Positions 1-8,641 of a DNA stretch of 64,000 nt are shown one piece after another. Both the position numbers and the translations under genes were made by a program. The stretch comes from Dawidia cretensis (GTDB lineage Bacteria > Bacteroidota > Bacteroidia > Cytophagales > Cyclobacteriaceae). Positions within the stretch are counted from its first letter, which is position 1; each line of letters opens with the position of its first letter. Under the pieces are notes generated by a model that was given only the letters and a program-made list of their open reading frames with translations, searched no databases and was not told the DNA's origin. The DNA is taken from contig NZ_JAHESE010000034.1 in NCBI RefSeq assembly GCF_018598175.1, forward strand, positions 1 to 64,000, read 5' to 3'.

Positions 1-67
1 CAACTCTCATCATTTGTGCAGTATCCAATAAACTTATGGTTCGTTCATACGCCTATCTACGTGACAC

Positions 68-1690
68 TCAATAGCCATCATTCTGCCCCAAGTTGGAGTT
101 CGTCTCCCGCTGCGGCTGGGGTATGGGATAGACCTCCCGAAACTTCGCGCTTGGCTTATGCGTCAACCACGACTTGGCGATGTACACAGATTTGCTCTCC
201 TCCGTCGTCTTAAAGCGAATGAGGTCCTGCTTCCGGTGATGCTCTCCCACAAACTCCCACGCCAGCTCGTCCAGGAACCGGCCATAGATGATATCCTCGC
301 CGCCTTCTTCCTCCGTGATGACACCCGCCTCGTACGGCCCGTAATTATACCGGCTTCCTTCGAGCAATTCCGCGCCCGTCACTACTGCTTTGTCAGGATC
401 GTTCCGGAAAGCGCGGCGGCGGATCTCCGTCACGATGGCGGCGGCCTGATCCGCACCCGCGGCGCCACCACTGCGCAGCAAACATTCAGCCTGGATCATG
501 AGTGCATCGGCGTAGCGGTAGAACGGAACGTCGTTGCCTTTTCCGTCAAGCCCGGCAATCTCATATTTAACAAACCGGAATCCCTCGTTATACTCCGCGC
601 CGTCCGCGCTGGTGACGGAATTGACGTAGGTAAAATGCTCACCATTAAACATGATGGGCTCGCCACTGCTGGTATACTGCGGGCCACCAAGCCAACAGTC
701 GGTGAAACGGCTGTCGTCTTCATCGTAGGTATCGATAAATTGGGGGATGCCGCAGCTGCCGCCCCAGGGGGACTCGCGCATGTTGTAGGTCGGCTGACTC
801 AGGGCGTGCAGGGTTTTATACGGATAGTACGAGCCGGGGGCGTTGATATCGTCGAAGGGAATGGTAAAGATTTGCTCTTTGTTGCTGACCGCGTCGTTTG
901 CGACTTTGAAGTTGTCGGCGTAGCTTCCCTGCAACGCGAAGTTGCCGCTGTTGATGACGTCTTCTACCTGTGTAAGGGCGTCGGCCCAGCGGGCAGTGCC
1001 GAAATATACTTCGGAGTTCAGATACAGCTTGGCCAGCGTCATCCTGGCGGCCCACCGGGTCACGCGGCCATACGTGGATCGATCAACCGTTTCGGTGAGC
1101 AGCGGCATAACCTCTGTCAGCTCGCTTTCGATAAAGTCGTATACTTCCTTTGCTGTGTTGTGTTCGGGCAGGTAGCCTTTGGGTAAATCAAACGTTGTCA
1201 CCAGCGGTACACCGCGGAAATTATCGAACAAGATGTAGTAATAAATGGCCCGCAAGGCCCGCAGCTCCGCCAGCGCAAACTCTTTACCCTCTACATTGGG
1301 TATCGTCTCGATGGTCAGCATTGCTTTATTGGAATAGGTAATGCCATTGTATACCGCAATCCAAAGATTGTTGGCATGCTCGATGAAAGGTCCCCATTGA
1401 TGTTTGTGCAGGTCGAGGTAAAGATCGCCCCAGCCGTTGCCGATGCGGTACGGCGTCACGATGAGGTCGGATGATTCTTCGTATACATCAAAGAGACCGT
1501 TCCAGCCCCAATATACGGCCTGAAAGCGCGTGAAGGCGGGGGCGATGATGGTGTTCAGGTCGTCGGCCGTGAGCTCGGTTTCTTCGGCTGTAATGAGATC
1601 ATAGAGATTCTCGTCCAGGTTGGTACAGGAAAACATTCCGGCGGTAAATACCAACACGGAGAGATAGCGTTTTATCGTATGTGTCGTCAT
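68..1690 (-). CDS. SusD/RagB-family nutrient-binding outer-membrane lipoprotein
   Basis: The 540-residue product starts with a hydrophobic signal and a lipobox ending in Cys22 (GMFSC), so it should be a lipoprotein. It has the size and helical TPR-rich look of SusD/RagB proteins, including the N-terminal NLDENLYD-type segment right after the lipidated Cys and the C-terminal pattern of an RxxDLIRFKTT-like helix and the YPIPQ motif typical of this family. SusD proteins form the lid of a SusC barrel and bind glycans or peptides at the cell surface. It follows the SusC gene by 11 bp and is surely co-transcribed with it. No glycosidase, sigma/anti-sigma pair or hybrid sensor lies next to it in the window, so the substrate cannot be inferred; genes beyond the left edge may complete the locus. 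Confidence 0.95.
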   Translation of the reverse strand: MTTHTIKRYLSVLVFTAGMFSCTNLDENLYDLITAEETELTADDLNTIIAPAFTRFQAVYWGWNGLFDVYEESSDLIVTPYRIGNGWGDLYLDLHKHQWGPFIEHANNLWIAVYNGITYSNKAMLTIETIPNVEGKEFALAELRALRAIYYYILFDNFRGVPLVTTFDLPKGYLPEHNTAKEVYDFIESELTEVMPLLTETVDRSTYGRVTRWAARMTLAKLYLNSEVYFGTARWADALTQVEDVINSGNFALQGSYADNFKVANDAVSNKEQIFTIPFDDINAPGSYYPYKTLHALSQPTYNMRESPWGGSCGIPQFIDTYDEDDSRFTDCWLGGPQYTSSGEPIMFNGEHFTYVNSVTSADGAEYNEGFRFVKYEIAGLDGKGNDVPFYRYADALMIQAECLLRSGGAAGADQAAAIVTEIRRRAFRNDPDKAVVTGAELLEGSRYNYGPYEAGVITEEEGGEDIIYGRFLDELAWEFVGEHHRKQDLIRFKTTEESKSVYIAKSWLTHKPSAKFREVYPIPQPQRETNSNLGQNDGY

Positions 1691-1701
1691 GTCTGTTGCT
1701 G

Positions 1702-4701
1702 TTAGAAGTTTACATTTACGCCTACCGTGTAGGTGCGAATCGACGGGAATTTGTCGCGGTTGTCGTTGCCCTGGAACATCAGGTCGTCGCGGCGGATCTC
1801 CGGGTCGACGCCTTTATACCCGGTAATGGTTGCCAGGTTGGAGCCTGAGACATACAGGCGCACGGCACGGATAAACTTGAGCTGTGCCACGTTGAAGTTG
1901 TAGCCCAGCGTCGCGTTGTCCAGCTTCAGATAATCGCCGTCTTCGATGTAGTAGCTCACATAGGCCTGGCGGGTGTAGGCCAGCAGCCGCTTGCCGTAGA
2001 CATTGTCAAAGGCGGACTCCAGCACGTTGTAGTTGATGTTGGGGTTCTCGTAGAACATGCGCTGGAAATTCAGGATCTGGAACCCGAAGGCGCCGTTCAT
2101 GACCACGCTCAGGTCGAAGCTTTTGTAGCGGAAGGTGTTTGTCCAGCCCAGCCGGAATTTGGGAATGCCATTGCCGAGGATCTGGCGGTTGGGGTCTTGT
2201 GACATGACGTTGTCGTCCATCACCTTACGCTCGCCGCCGGGCAACTCGATCACCCACAAACCATCGTCGCTGATGTCGATTGACTTTAAGCCCCAGAAAT
2301 TACCGAGGGGTTGCCCCACCTCGACACGGTGCGTGGTCATGGAAATAGGATCGCCCGCATCGCCGGTGTTGATGTAGTCGCCGTCGATCTGGTATAGATC
2401 GTTGGACAAGCTCAGCAGCTCGTTCTTGTTACGTGACATTGTGACCATCGAGTTCCACTCGAAGTTGTTGGAGCGCACCGGTGTGCCGCGCAACAATACT
2501 TCGATGCCGCGGTTCTCCATTTTGCCGACGTTGGCCAGCGTGCGCTCGGCCAGGTTTGGCGGCTGCGGCACCCTGTACTGAAACAGCAAGTCTTTGGTCT
2601 TTTTTACATAGCCGTCTACACTCCCCGTGATGCGCCGGTTAAACAGCTCGAAGTCGACACCCACGTTAACCTCTTGCGACTTCTCCCACCGCAGGTCGGG
2701 ATTGGGATTCCAGGCATTTTGCAAGGGCGGTACCCACTTGCCATTATTATAGAAAAAGCTGCCATCGTAATTCAGCGCCGTCTTCGATTGGTAGGAATCC
2801 CTCGGAATGACACCGGTCACACCGTAGCCCGCCCGTAGTTTCAGCAAGGTGAGCCCGTTTACATTGGCCAGAAAGGGTTCTTTGTTGATCAGCCAGCTGG
2901 CCGATGCCGAGGGGAATGTACCCCACTTGTAGTTGGCTCCAAACTTGGACGAGCCCTCGCGCCGTACGCTGGCCAGCACATTGAATTTGTCACGGAAGGT
3001 ATACGCTGCCCGGCCAAAAAAGCCGATCAACGCGTTATCGTTCTTATAGCTGGCCATACGGGCCAGGCCGTCGCGCATGGCGTTGCCGGCCTCCAGGTTG
3101 CTGTAGGAGTATTTGTCGGTGGGAAAGTCGTAGTTGTTTACCCAACCCCCTTCGTTCACATTGTATTGATAGCTATAGCCGCCCAGCAAGGTGACATTGT
3201 GGTCACCCAGGGTGTGCGCATACTGGGAGGTCAGCTCCAGGTAGTTGGTTTTGTTGTGGTCGTCGCTGCGCGAGGCAAAGCCATTGCGACCGTTGCGGGT
3301 GGTGGAGTAATGTTTTTTGGTTTCCGCATAGCCCATAAGCTCCTCCTTTATTTCCTGCGCCAGCATCAGGTTTGTCTTCCAGCCGCCGATCGGCTCTACC
3401 GTGAGGTTAGACGTAAGGCGTGTCCACGAATTGTTGATGTCGCCCCCCGCCTCTTCGATCATCGCCAGCGGGTTGTAGTATTGGTACTTGGGAAAGTCGA
3501 TCCAGTTGCCTTCTTCATCTTTTACATGGAGCAGCGGGTTCCGGATCAGGGCGTTGCGATAAATAAGCGTATTGAACGAATTGCCGTCGCCCATGGCTTC
3601 GCGTTTCTGAACACCCCGCAGCACGTTGATGTTTAGTGTAACTTTATCGTCGAGTAAATATTGATTCAGGTCCAGCGATACCCGGAACTCATCGTTGCCT
3701 GACTTCAGGAAGATGCCCTCTTGTGAGATATAGTTCACGGCCAGGGCATAGGTAGATGATGCTCCGCCGCCCTGCAGCGACAGGTTGTGGTTTTGCGTAT
3801 ACGCCGTGCGGGTGATCAGATCCAGCCAATCGGTGTCGCCGATGCCGCCATGCTGTTCCGCTTCATTTACGTAGTCACTCACGAAATTGAATGTCTCTGC
3901 ACGCTGGAGGTATTCGCCGGCCGTGAGGAATTCGGGCTTGCGGGCGATGTTGGAAACAGCGGAGTAATGTGTATACGCCAGCGACGGCGCCCGGTCGCGC
4001 GCGCCACCGCGGGTCGTGATCAGGATCACCCCGTTGGCGCCCCGTGTACCGTAGATGGCTGCCGCCGATGCATCTTTTAATACCTCGATCGATACGATGT
4101 CTGCCGGCGCTGCGGTATTAAAATCACCGGGTACACCGTTGATCAGGATCAACGGTGTAGTCGACCCGCTGATGGTGGCGACACCGCGCAGGGAGATGTT
4201 GGGCATTTCGCCGGGGTCGCCGGAGCCGTTGTCAATCACCAGACCGGCCACCTTACCCTTGATGAGCTCGGAGGCATCGCGCATAGCCCCCGTCGTGAAA
4301 TCCTTTTCCTTCACACTGGCTATGGCGGTGGTAACGTTCTCTTTCTTCTGCGTGCCATAGCCGATCACGACAACCTCTTGTAATGACTGCAGGTCGGGCA
4401 CCAGCCGGATCTCCAGGGTGGTTTGATTGCCCACCGGTACTTCTTCGCTTACATAGCCGACAAAGCTGAGGATCAACACCGATTCGGATCCTGGTACCGC
4501 TATAGTAAAGCGTCCACCGGCATCTGTCGTCGTTCCCAGTAATGTTCCTTTCAACATCACACTCACGCCCGGCAGTGACTCGTTATCTTCGGAAACTACC
4601 TTTCCGGAAACGGTCACCTGTGCCATGGCCTGCTGATACAGCAACGCCGACGCCAAAAGCGCCAACGCCGCCACCAAGCGTTTGGTAAAATACTTTCTCA
4701 T
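1702..4701 (-). CDS. SusC/RagA-family TonB-linked outer-membrane transporter
   Basis: About 999 residues from ATG 4701; an in-frame upstream start at 4764 is rejected because a good signal peptide (MRKYFTKRL... to AMA-Q) begins at 4701. After the signal come a carboxypeptidase-like regulatory domain (about residues 29-115, VSGKVV...GVSVMLKGT), a TonB plug domain (about 110-235, with the SusC hallmark EVVVIGYGTQKKENVT and the VLKDASAAAIYGTRGANGV block), and a long 22-strand beta-barrel ending in VGVNVNF. SusC proteins import oligosaccharides or peptides across the outer membrane with energy from TonB/ExbBD. Paired with the SusD lipoprotein immediately downstream. Length is normal for the family. 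Substrate unknown. Confidence 0.97.
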   Translation of the reverse strand: MRKYFTKRLVAALALLASALLYQQAMAQVTVSGKVVSEDNESLPGVSVMLKGTLLGTTTDAGGRFTIAVPGSESVLILSFVGYVSEEVPVGNQTTLEIRLVPDLQSLQEVVVIGYGTQKKENVTTAIASVKEKDFTTGAMRDASELIKGKVAGLVIDNGSGDPGEMPNISLRGVATISGSTTPLILINGVPGDFNTAAPADIVSIEVLKDASAAAIYGTRGANGVILITTRGGARDRAPSLAYTHYSAVSNIARKPEFLTAGEYLQRAETFNFVSDYVNEAEQHGGIGDTDWLDLITRTAYTQNHNLSLQGGGASSTYALAVNYISQEGIFLKSGNDEFRVSLDLNQYLLDDKVTLNINVLRGVQKREAMGDGNSFNTLIYRNALIRNPLLHVKDEEGNWIDFPKYQYYNPLAMIEEAGGDINNSWTRLTSNLTVEPIGGWKTNLMLAQEIKEELMGYAETKKHYSTTRNGRNGFASRSDDHNKTNYLELTSQYAHTLGDHNVTLLGGYSYQYNVNEGGWVNNYDFPTDKYSYSNLEAGNAMRDGLARMASYKNDNALIGFFGRAAYTFRDKFNVLASVRREGSSKFGANYKWGTFPSASASWLINKEPFLANVNGLTLLKLRAGYGVTGVIPRDSYQSKTALNYDGSFFYNNGKWVPPLQNAWNPNPDLRWEKSQEVNVGVDFELFNRRITGSVDGYVKKTKDLLFQYRVPQPPNLAERTLANVGKMENRGIEVLLRGTPVRSNNFEWNSMVTMSRNKNELLSLSNDLYQIDGDYINTGDAGDPISMTTHRVEVGQPLGNFWGLKSIDISDDGLWVIELPGGERKVMDDNVMSQDPNRQILGNGIPKFRLGWTNTFRYKSFDLSVVMNGAFGFQILNFQRMFYENPNINYNVLESAFDNVYGKRLLAYTRQAYVSYYIEDGDYLKLDNATLGYNFNVAQLKFIRAVRLYVSGSNLATITGYKGVDPEIRRDDLMFQGNDNRDKFPSIRTYTVGVNVNF

Positions 4702-4820
4702 GCAATCTTGGGGTTTAATTAGGTCTGTTACGATGCATTGAAAGTAGAGAAATAGCACACGCACGTTTTTCCTGAAATTATCCTGACGTAATACGATTTA
4801 TTCTGGATACAGGAAGTATA

Positions 4821-4834
4821 CCCACGAACGTGGG
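4821..4834. promoter_or_regulatory. Inverted repeat upstream of susC, possible operator
   Basis: CCCACG-AA-CGTGGG: two perfect 6-bp arms around AA, flanked by TATA-like bases on both sides, about 120 bp upstream of the susC start codon. Its shape (CG-containing half-sites) would fit a regulator site, but no regulator gene is adjacent. This is the only conspicuous palindrome in the first part of the 4702-5060 gap; otherwise I see no gene there. Confidence 0.35.
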
Positions 4835-5060
4835 AATATATACCTTACGTTGCGGGAGAATTCATAAGTATATACCACAAACCGATACCCGGCGGGTATA
4901 CTTTTTCATGCCCGGAGATCGCCGGAAACGGGAGCCCGCGGGCGGCGAACGGATGAAAAAAGACAACCGGCGATGTAAATCGGGGGGTGTGACACTTACA
5001 AAAAAAGGTCCCTCCGGGCTAAATTGACCGAAACCCAACCCAAATCCATCTCCTTATGAC

Positions 5061-5202
5061 GGTTGAGATGTTCACGCTTCAATCCCGAAGCCAAATATCT
5101 CAACCCGAAATTTTGTGATCTCCAGGTTATTTACGAGATTCAATAACGATTATGAGCCCATCACATAACCTCTTGGACAAAGAGTGTGTGATGGGCTTTT
5201 TC
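5061..5202 (+). ncRNA. Candidate structured small RNA with terminal hairpin
   Basis: Two consecutive hairpins lie in the gap between susC and the next plus-strand gene. The first has perfect 9-bp arms (5061-5069 GGTTGAGAT with 5097-5105 ATCTCAACC) enclosing an inner 5-bp stem (GCTTC 5076-5080, GAAGC 5087-5091). The second is a terminator-like hairpin at 5155-5202. No plus-strand gene exists upstream, so a terminator here implies a separate short transcript or a long leader of the following gene. The 5' end is not visible; no clear TAnnTTTG box was found. RNA sequencing is needed to confirm it. Confidence 0.4.
5155..5202 (+). terminator. Rho-independent terminator-like hairpin
   Basis: Perfect 11-bp arms AGCCCATCACA (5155-5165) and TGTGATGGGCT (5187-5197), a second stem CTCTT/AAGAG inside the loop, and a T-tract directly after the right arm (5198-5202). 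The T-tract is only on the plus strand. It overlaps the most upstream possible start (ATG 5152) of the next gene, which argues for a later start there or for an attenuator. Confidence 0.65.
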
Positions 5203-5226
5203 TATTGGCTTTACTCTAACTTCACT

Positions 5227-6945
5227 ATGAGCTCCAAATACCCCCGGGGACGTCGTCGCCATGCTGACACACGGCCTCAACAACATATCCACAATGCCAA
5301 TCAAAAAAGAGATTTGCGCCTCTCTTCTCTCCAGGAGAAGGTACACGGCGTCCTCAACGACAAGTTCGGCGACGTTCTGAAGCTGGTCGTACTGGGATTT
5401 ATCTCGTTTGACTTTTTTCATCCGCTCACCTTCAAATTTATCGCCGAGCTCTTTAAGGACGCAAACGATCGTGCCAACCTTTTTGTCACCTTTAAAATCT
5501 GCTACCTTACGCTACCCCTTCTACTCTATGTTGTTTATCTCTACGCATCCAACAAAATCCAACTCCCAAGGAACATACTAAAGGGTGGGCTACGGATACG
5601 ACCACCCAAAAGCAAGCCCATTCAAATCGTGATACTGCTTTTTATTCTTGTGATCGTGTGTATCGATGTCTGTGTTCCGTCTCAATTTCAACGATATCCA
5701 TTCGTTATTACCATTGTGGCGCTTTGGATGCTATTGCTGCTGGTTCACTTTACAGATCAGCCAACGGTGGCATCGCAAGACGGAGATTCATCCCGATCAC
5801 CCTTCGTCCAGCGTGTGATGATCACCCTCCGTGCAGTGGCGGGGGCAAAAGGGTTATCGTTTGTCACGTTGTGCATGGCTGTCGTCTTCGCCTGTGGGCT
5901 CTATGCTATGCATGCATTACCAAAACCGGAAAAGCCTGCGAAGGATCAGAAAGCGCCATCCAAGCGTAGCGGAGAAGTAGCGATGACAGTAAAAGCAAGT
6001 AATACGATAGCGCTTCCGGCTAAAAATATATCGACAAAAGATTCTGTAAAGATTGATTCATCCCCCTATTGGCGCCTCTATTTAAAACCCTTTGCTTTAC
6101 AGAATTCGCTCAAAGAAGATGAGAAACACTATACAACATTGAAGGAGACCGACCAGCTGATCCATCAAGGCGCCCTTCGAACGGAATACCTACTGAATAT
6201 AGCCATTGCCGATTCAGTGTCCAGGGGCGTAAATCCCTTCGAAAACTTTAACACGCAAAATCTTCAGGAAATCACGCCGGCTGTGGTGGCTTCGCTCAAA
6301 CATGAATTTAGTGATACAACGCGGCGCATACACCGTCTCCGGGTCATCGGCCAGCAATTCCTGGCTACCCGTTCCTATACCTCTTATTACCGGGCAAACC
6401 TGGAACTCACCATCAGCAAACGGCAAAAAGAGTCCATCGATGCGGCCTCCAACCTGCTGAAACACGTACAGAAAATTGATCTCCTGACGATGTTCTCCAT
6501 CACCTTTGCCTTACTCGTCTTATATCAGGCAACACCACAGCTGCAGAATGCCGGATTAAAATCGCTTATCCTCCTCTATTTCCTCATGTTTCTGCAGGGA
6601 TTAAAACCGGTCGATCCGAATCATATCAACCTGAGTGACCCCGCATGGCCTTATACGTATGCCAACTGGTACATTCCGGGGTATATCAGCGAGATTGGAA
6701 GTATCGGCAGTATTGACAACTCCCGGACCGTTTATGGTAGCGACAATATAGACAACTCTACCCGCACAACAGAAACCGTCTATGGAGACGATGGGGATCT
6801 GGTCATTGGAGGCCCGGGGGATATCTATGTTACCACGATCCATGAAATTGAGGCAAATTTGCAGATCTTACTCATGAGAACCGACAGTATCAATCGACGA
6901 ACACATAAGATGTATAACATGAACTACCAAACACCCCCATTATGA
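5227..6945 (+). CDS. Uncharacterised multi-pass membrane protein
   Basis: I do not recognise the family. Starting at ATG 5227 it has 572 residues; earlier in-frame ATGs at 5152 and 5191 lie in the terminator-like hairpin and are less likely. Visible features, from the 5227 start: a basic N-terminus (PRGRRRH), hydrophobic segments near residues 50-65, 85-107, 130-149, 157-175 and 210-228, then a polar region of about 190 residues rich in Lys, Ser and Gln, two more hydrophobic segments near 420-460, and a polar C-terminal tail with repeated Asp/Asn/Gly-rich pieces (TVYGSDNIDNS, TVYGDDGD). The stop overlaps the start of the next gene by ATGA, so the two are translationally coupled. It could be a membrane sensor or stress protein, but nothing in the sequence fixes a function. 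Confidence 0.75.
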   Translation: MSSKYPRGRRRHADTRPQQHIHNANQKRDLRLSSLQEKVHGVLNDKFGDVLKLVVLGFISFDFFHPLTFKFIAELFKDANDRANLFVTFKICYLTLPLLLYVVYLYASNKIQLPRNILKGGLRIRPPKSKPIQIVILLFILVIVCIDVCVPSQFQRYPFVITIVALWMLLLLVHFTDQPTVASQDGDSSRSPFVQRVMITLRAVAGAKGLSFVTLCMAVVFACGLYAMHALPKPEKPAKDQKAPSKRSGEVAMTVKASNTIALPAKNISTKDSVKIDSSPYWRLYLKPFALQNSLKEDEKHYTTLKETDQLIHQGALRTEYLLNIAIADSVSRGVNPFENFNTQNLQEITPAVVASLKHEFSDTTRRIHRLRVIGQQFLATRSYTSYYRANLELTISKRQKESIDAASNLLKHVQKIDLLTMFSITFALLVLYQATPQLQNAGLKSLILLYFLMFLQGLKPVDPNHINLSDPAWPYTYANWYIPGYISEIGSIGSIDNSRTVYGSDNIDNSTRTTETVYGDDGDLVIGGPGDIYVTTIHEIEANLQILLMRTDSINRRTHKMYNMNYQTPPL

Positions 6946-7703
6946 TTCGCTTCACTTCCGTCCTACTCACCACGCTTTGTCTCTGCTACGTTCAAATGTC
7001 ACATGCGCAAAGCCGCATTAAACGTCTACGCAACGCCTTAGAAGCTCTTCAGCAACGACAAGAAGTACCGCTGGACATGATCTACTCCCGGTCAACCGAG
7101 AGCTTGCTAAGAAACTACAATCAGGAGATTAAATTTCTTGATTCCTTAAAGGTGTTGAAGAAGGAAGGTTGCGTTCAGGCGGATCCGAATATCACGTTGG
7201 ATATTGATTATCCATTGCGCAAAAATCCTGACCCTTGCAAAATGCCCATTTATACTGGCAAAAAAACACCCGCTTTCAAATCTTTAAGATTTCCCGATCT
7301 CAAATACGTCATGGAATCCTTTAACGATATGATTAAACACGTCGAAAATCTTACCACTGCGGCTCATTCATTCCAGTCACGTGTAAACGCCAACGACCTT
7401 GAATACAGGACGGCGATTTCCGACTATAACAAACGTTTCAGGCAATATGCAGAGAATGAGCTTACAAAGCAGATTCAGAAGAATTGCGAAAATCGTAACA
7501 AAAACGTTCAGATCCTGATCACGCAACAATATCAACACCTCGAAACGGCACGCATACAGGCAGCTACTGCATTACGCCCTAATTTCTTCCAGCGTTTTTT
7601 CTCGAAGAAGTGTAGCGCTGCTTACAGGAATGTCTGGAAAGAATATATACCGGATAAGAATCCCGCCATTCCTGTAAACAGCACACAAGTCACATCAAAA
7701 TAG
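6942..7703 (+). CDS. Uncharacterised exported protein
   Basis: 253 residues with a clear signal peptide (MIRFTSVLLTTLCLC...SHA-QS), so it is periplasmic or surface-bound; Cys residues in the mature part (for example in EGCVQADPN and NPDPCKMP) may form disulphides. The mature protein is mostly helical and charged, with a coiled-coil-like central stretch (NDLEYRTAISDYNKRFRQY). No known domain is recognised. It overlaps the membrane-protein gene by 4 bp (ATGA), so the pair likely works together, perhaps with this protein contacting the large polar domain of its partner; that is inference. The gene ends 5 bp from the convergent NmrA-type gene, with no terminator between them. Confidence 0.8.
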   Translation: MIRFTSVLLTTLCLCYVQMSHAQSRIKRLRNALEALQQRQEVPLDMIYSRSTESLLRNYNQEIKFLDSLKVLKKEGCVQADPNITLDIDYPLRKNPDPCKMPIYTGKKTPAFKSLRFPDLKYVMESFNDMIKHVENLTTAAHSFQSRVNANDLEYRTAISDYNKRFRQYAENELTKQIQKNCENRNKNVQILITQQYQHLETARIQAATALRPNFFQRFFSKKCSAAYRNVWKEYIPDKNPAIPVNSTQVTSK

Positions 7704-7708
7704 TCCGG

Positions 7709-8584
7709 TTACGCCATTTCGTGCTCCTGCTTTTTCACCAGGTGATCGATATATTCTTCCAGGGTAATATTACCACGTTTTGGTGCCTTGCCTATTTCAA
7801 AATCCTGCTCCAGTGTGACGGCCGTCATGTTGGCCATAGAGGTGGCGGACGCTTCGGAGAAGCCGGCTTTCATCAGGAACTCCTGCCATTTGGGACGCTC
7901 TACCGCGACCGCTTCTACCGGGCGACCGAGGGCTTTACTGAAAGCGTTGGCTACGTCACGCGGTGTATAATCCTGTGGACCTGTGATGTAGTGCAGGGCG
8001 GTATTTTCTTTGGCTTCCAGCAAGAGGTCGGCGGCGAAGTGCGCAATATCCGCAGGGGCAACCATCGGGATCTTAAAGTCGACGGGGAAAAGTGTATAGA
8101 TCTTACCTTCGGAGCGGGCCGTGCCCAGGTCCATATCGAAGTTGCTCATGTAATACGAACCCCGCAGAATGGAAACGTAACGTGGAGTCATGGCCAACGC
8201 TTGTTCCATGCCGTATAATACATCGAGGTCACCGAGCTGATCGCCTGGCTGTGCGCCATAGGTCGATTCGGCTACGATCTTTTCAATAGGTGAATCTTTC
8301 AATGCCGACAGGATCGAGCTGATCGACTGCTTTTCCTCGGCAAACGAATCGGCCGCAAAGTTGCCCGGAGGATTGAGCAAGTAGAGACGCGTACCTTTTT
8401 TAAAAAGTGCGCGTAGCCCATTCGTATCCTGCACGTCGACGACCGCGGCTTTTGCGCCGGCGGCTTCGATCTGTGCTACATTACCACGGTTACGTGTCAC
8501 GCCTGTGACCTGCTCGCCCCGTTCCGCCAGCAGTTTGATTAACACCGACCCAATGTGGCCGGTGGCTCCCAATATGATATGCAT
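7709..8584 (-). CDS. NmrA-type NAD(P)-binding oxidoreductase
   Basis: 291 residues. The N-terminus is a Rossmann fold with the atypical-SDR glycine motif (IILGATGHIGSVLIK), followed by GVTRNRGN (NADP-binding Arg) and YLLNPPG. The layout matches NmrA/QOR2-like proteins, which reduce quinones or sense NADP redox state. The active-site Tyr-xxx-Lys of classical SDRs is not obvious, as usual for this group. It is oriented like the efflux cluster upstream, with a 57-bp gap, but the link in function is not clear. Confidence 0.88.
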   Translation of the reverse strand: MHIILGATGHIGSVLIKLLAERGEQVTGVTRNRGNVAQIEAAGAKAAVVDVQDTNGLRALFKKGTRLYLLNPPGNFAADSFAEEKQSISSILSALKDSPIEKIVAESTYGAQPGDQLGDLDVLYGMEQALAMTPRYVSILRGSYYMSNFDMDLGTARSEGKIYTLFPVDFKIPMVAPADIAHFAADLLLEAKENTALHYITGPQDYTPRDVANAFSKALGRPVEAVAVERPKWQEFLMKAGFSEASATSMANMTAVTLEQDFEIGKAPKRGNITLEEYIDHLVKKQEHEMA

Positions 8585-8641
8585 ATGCGTTCGGTTTAAT
8601 GTTCAACCGCATACATTAAAAAACCGTACCGCCAACCCCTA

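Noticed and set aside
158-1186. Long plus-strand frame of 342 codons opposite susD
   Set aside because: It lies wholly antisense to a well-supported susD gene, has no recognisable family features and is typical of shadow frames in GC-rich DNA.
4830-5027. Small plus-strand frame before the candidate RNA
   Set aside because: Highly basic, with no start context, and no similarity to any family I know; more likely non-coding leader DNA.
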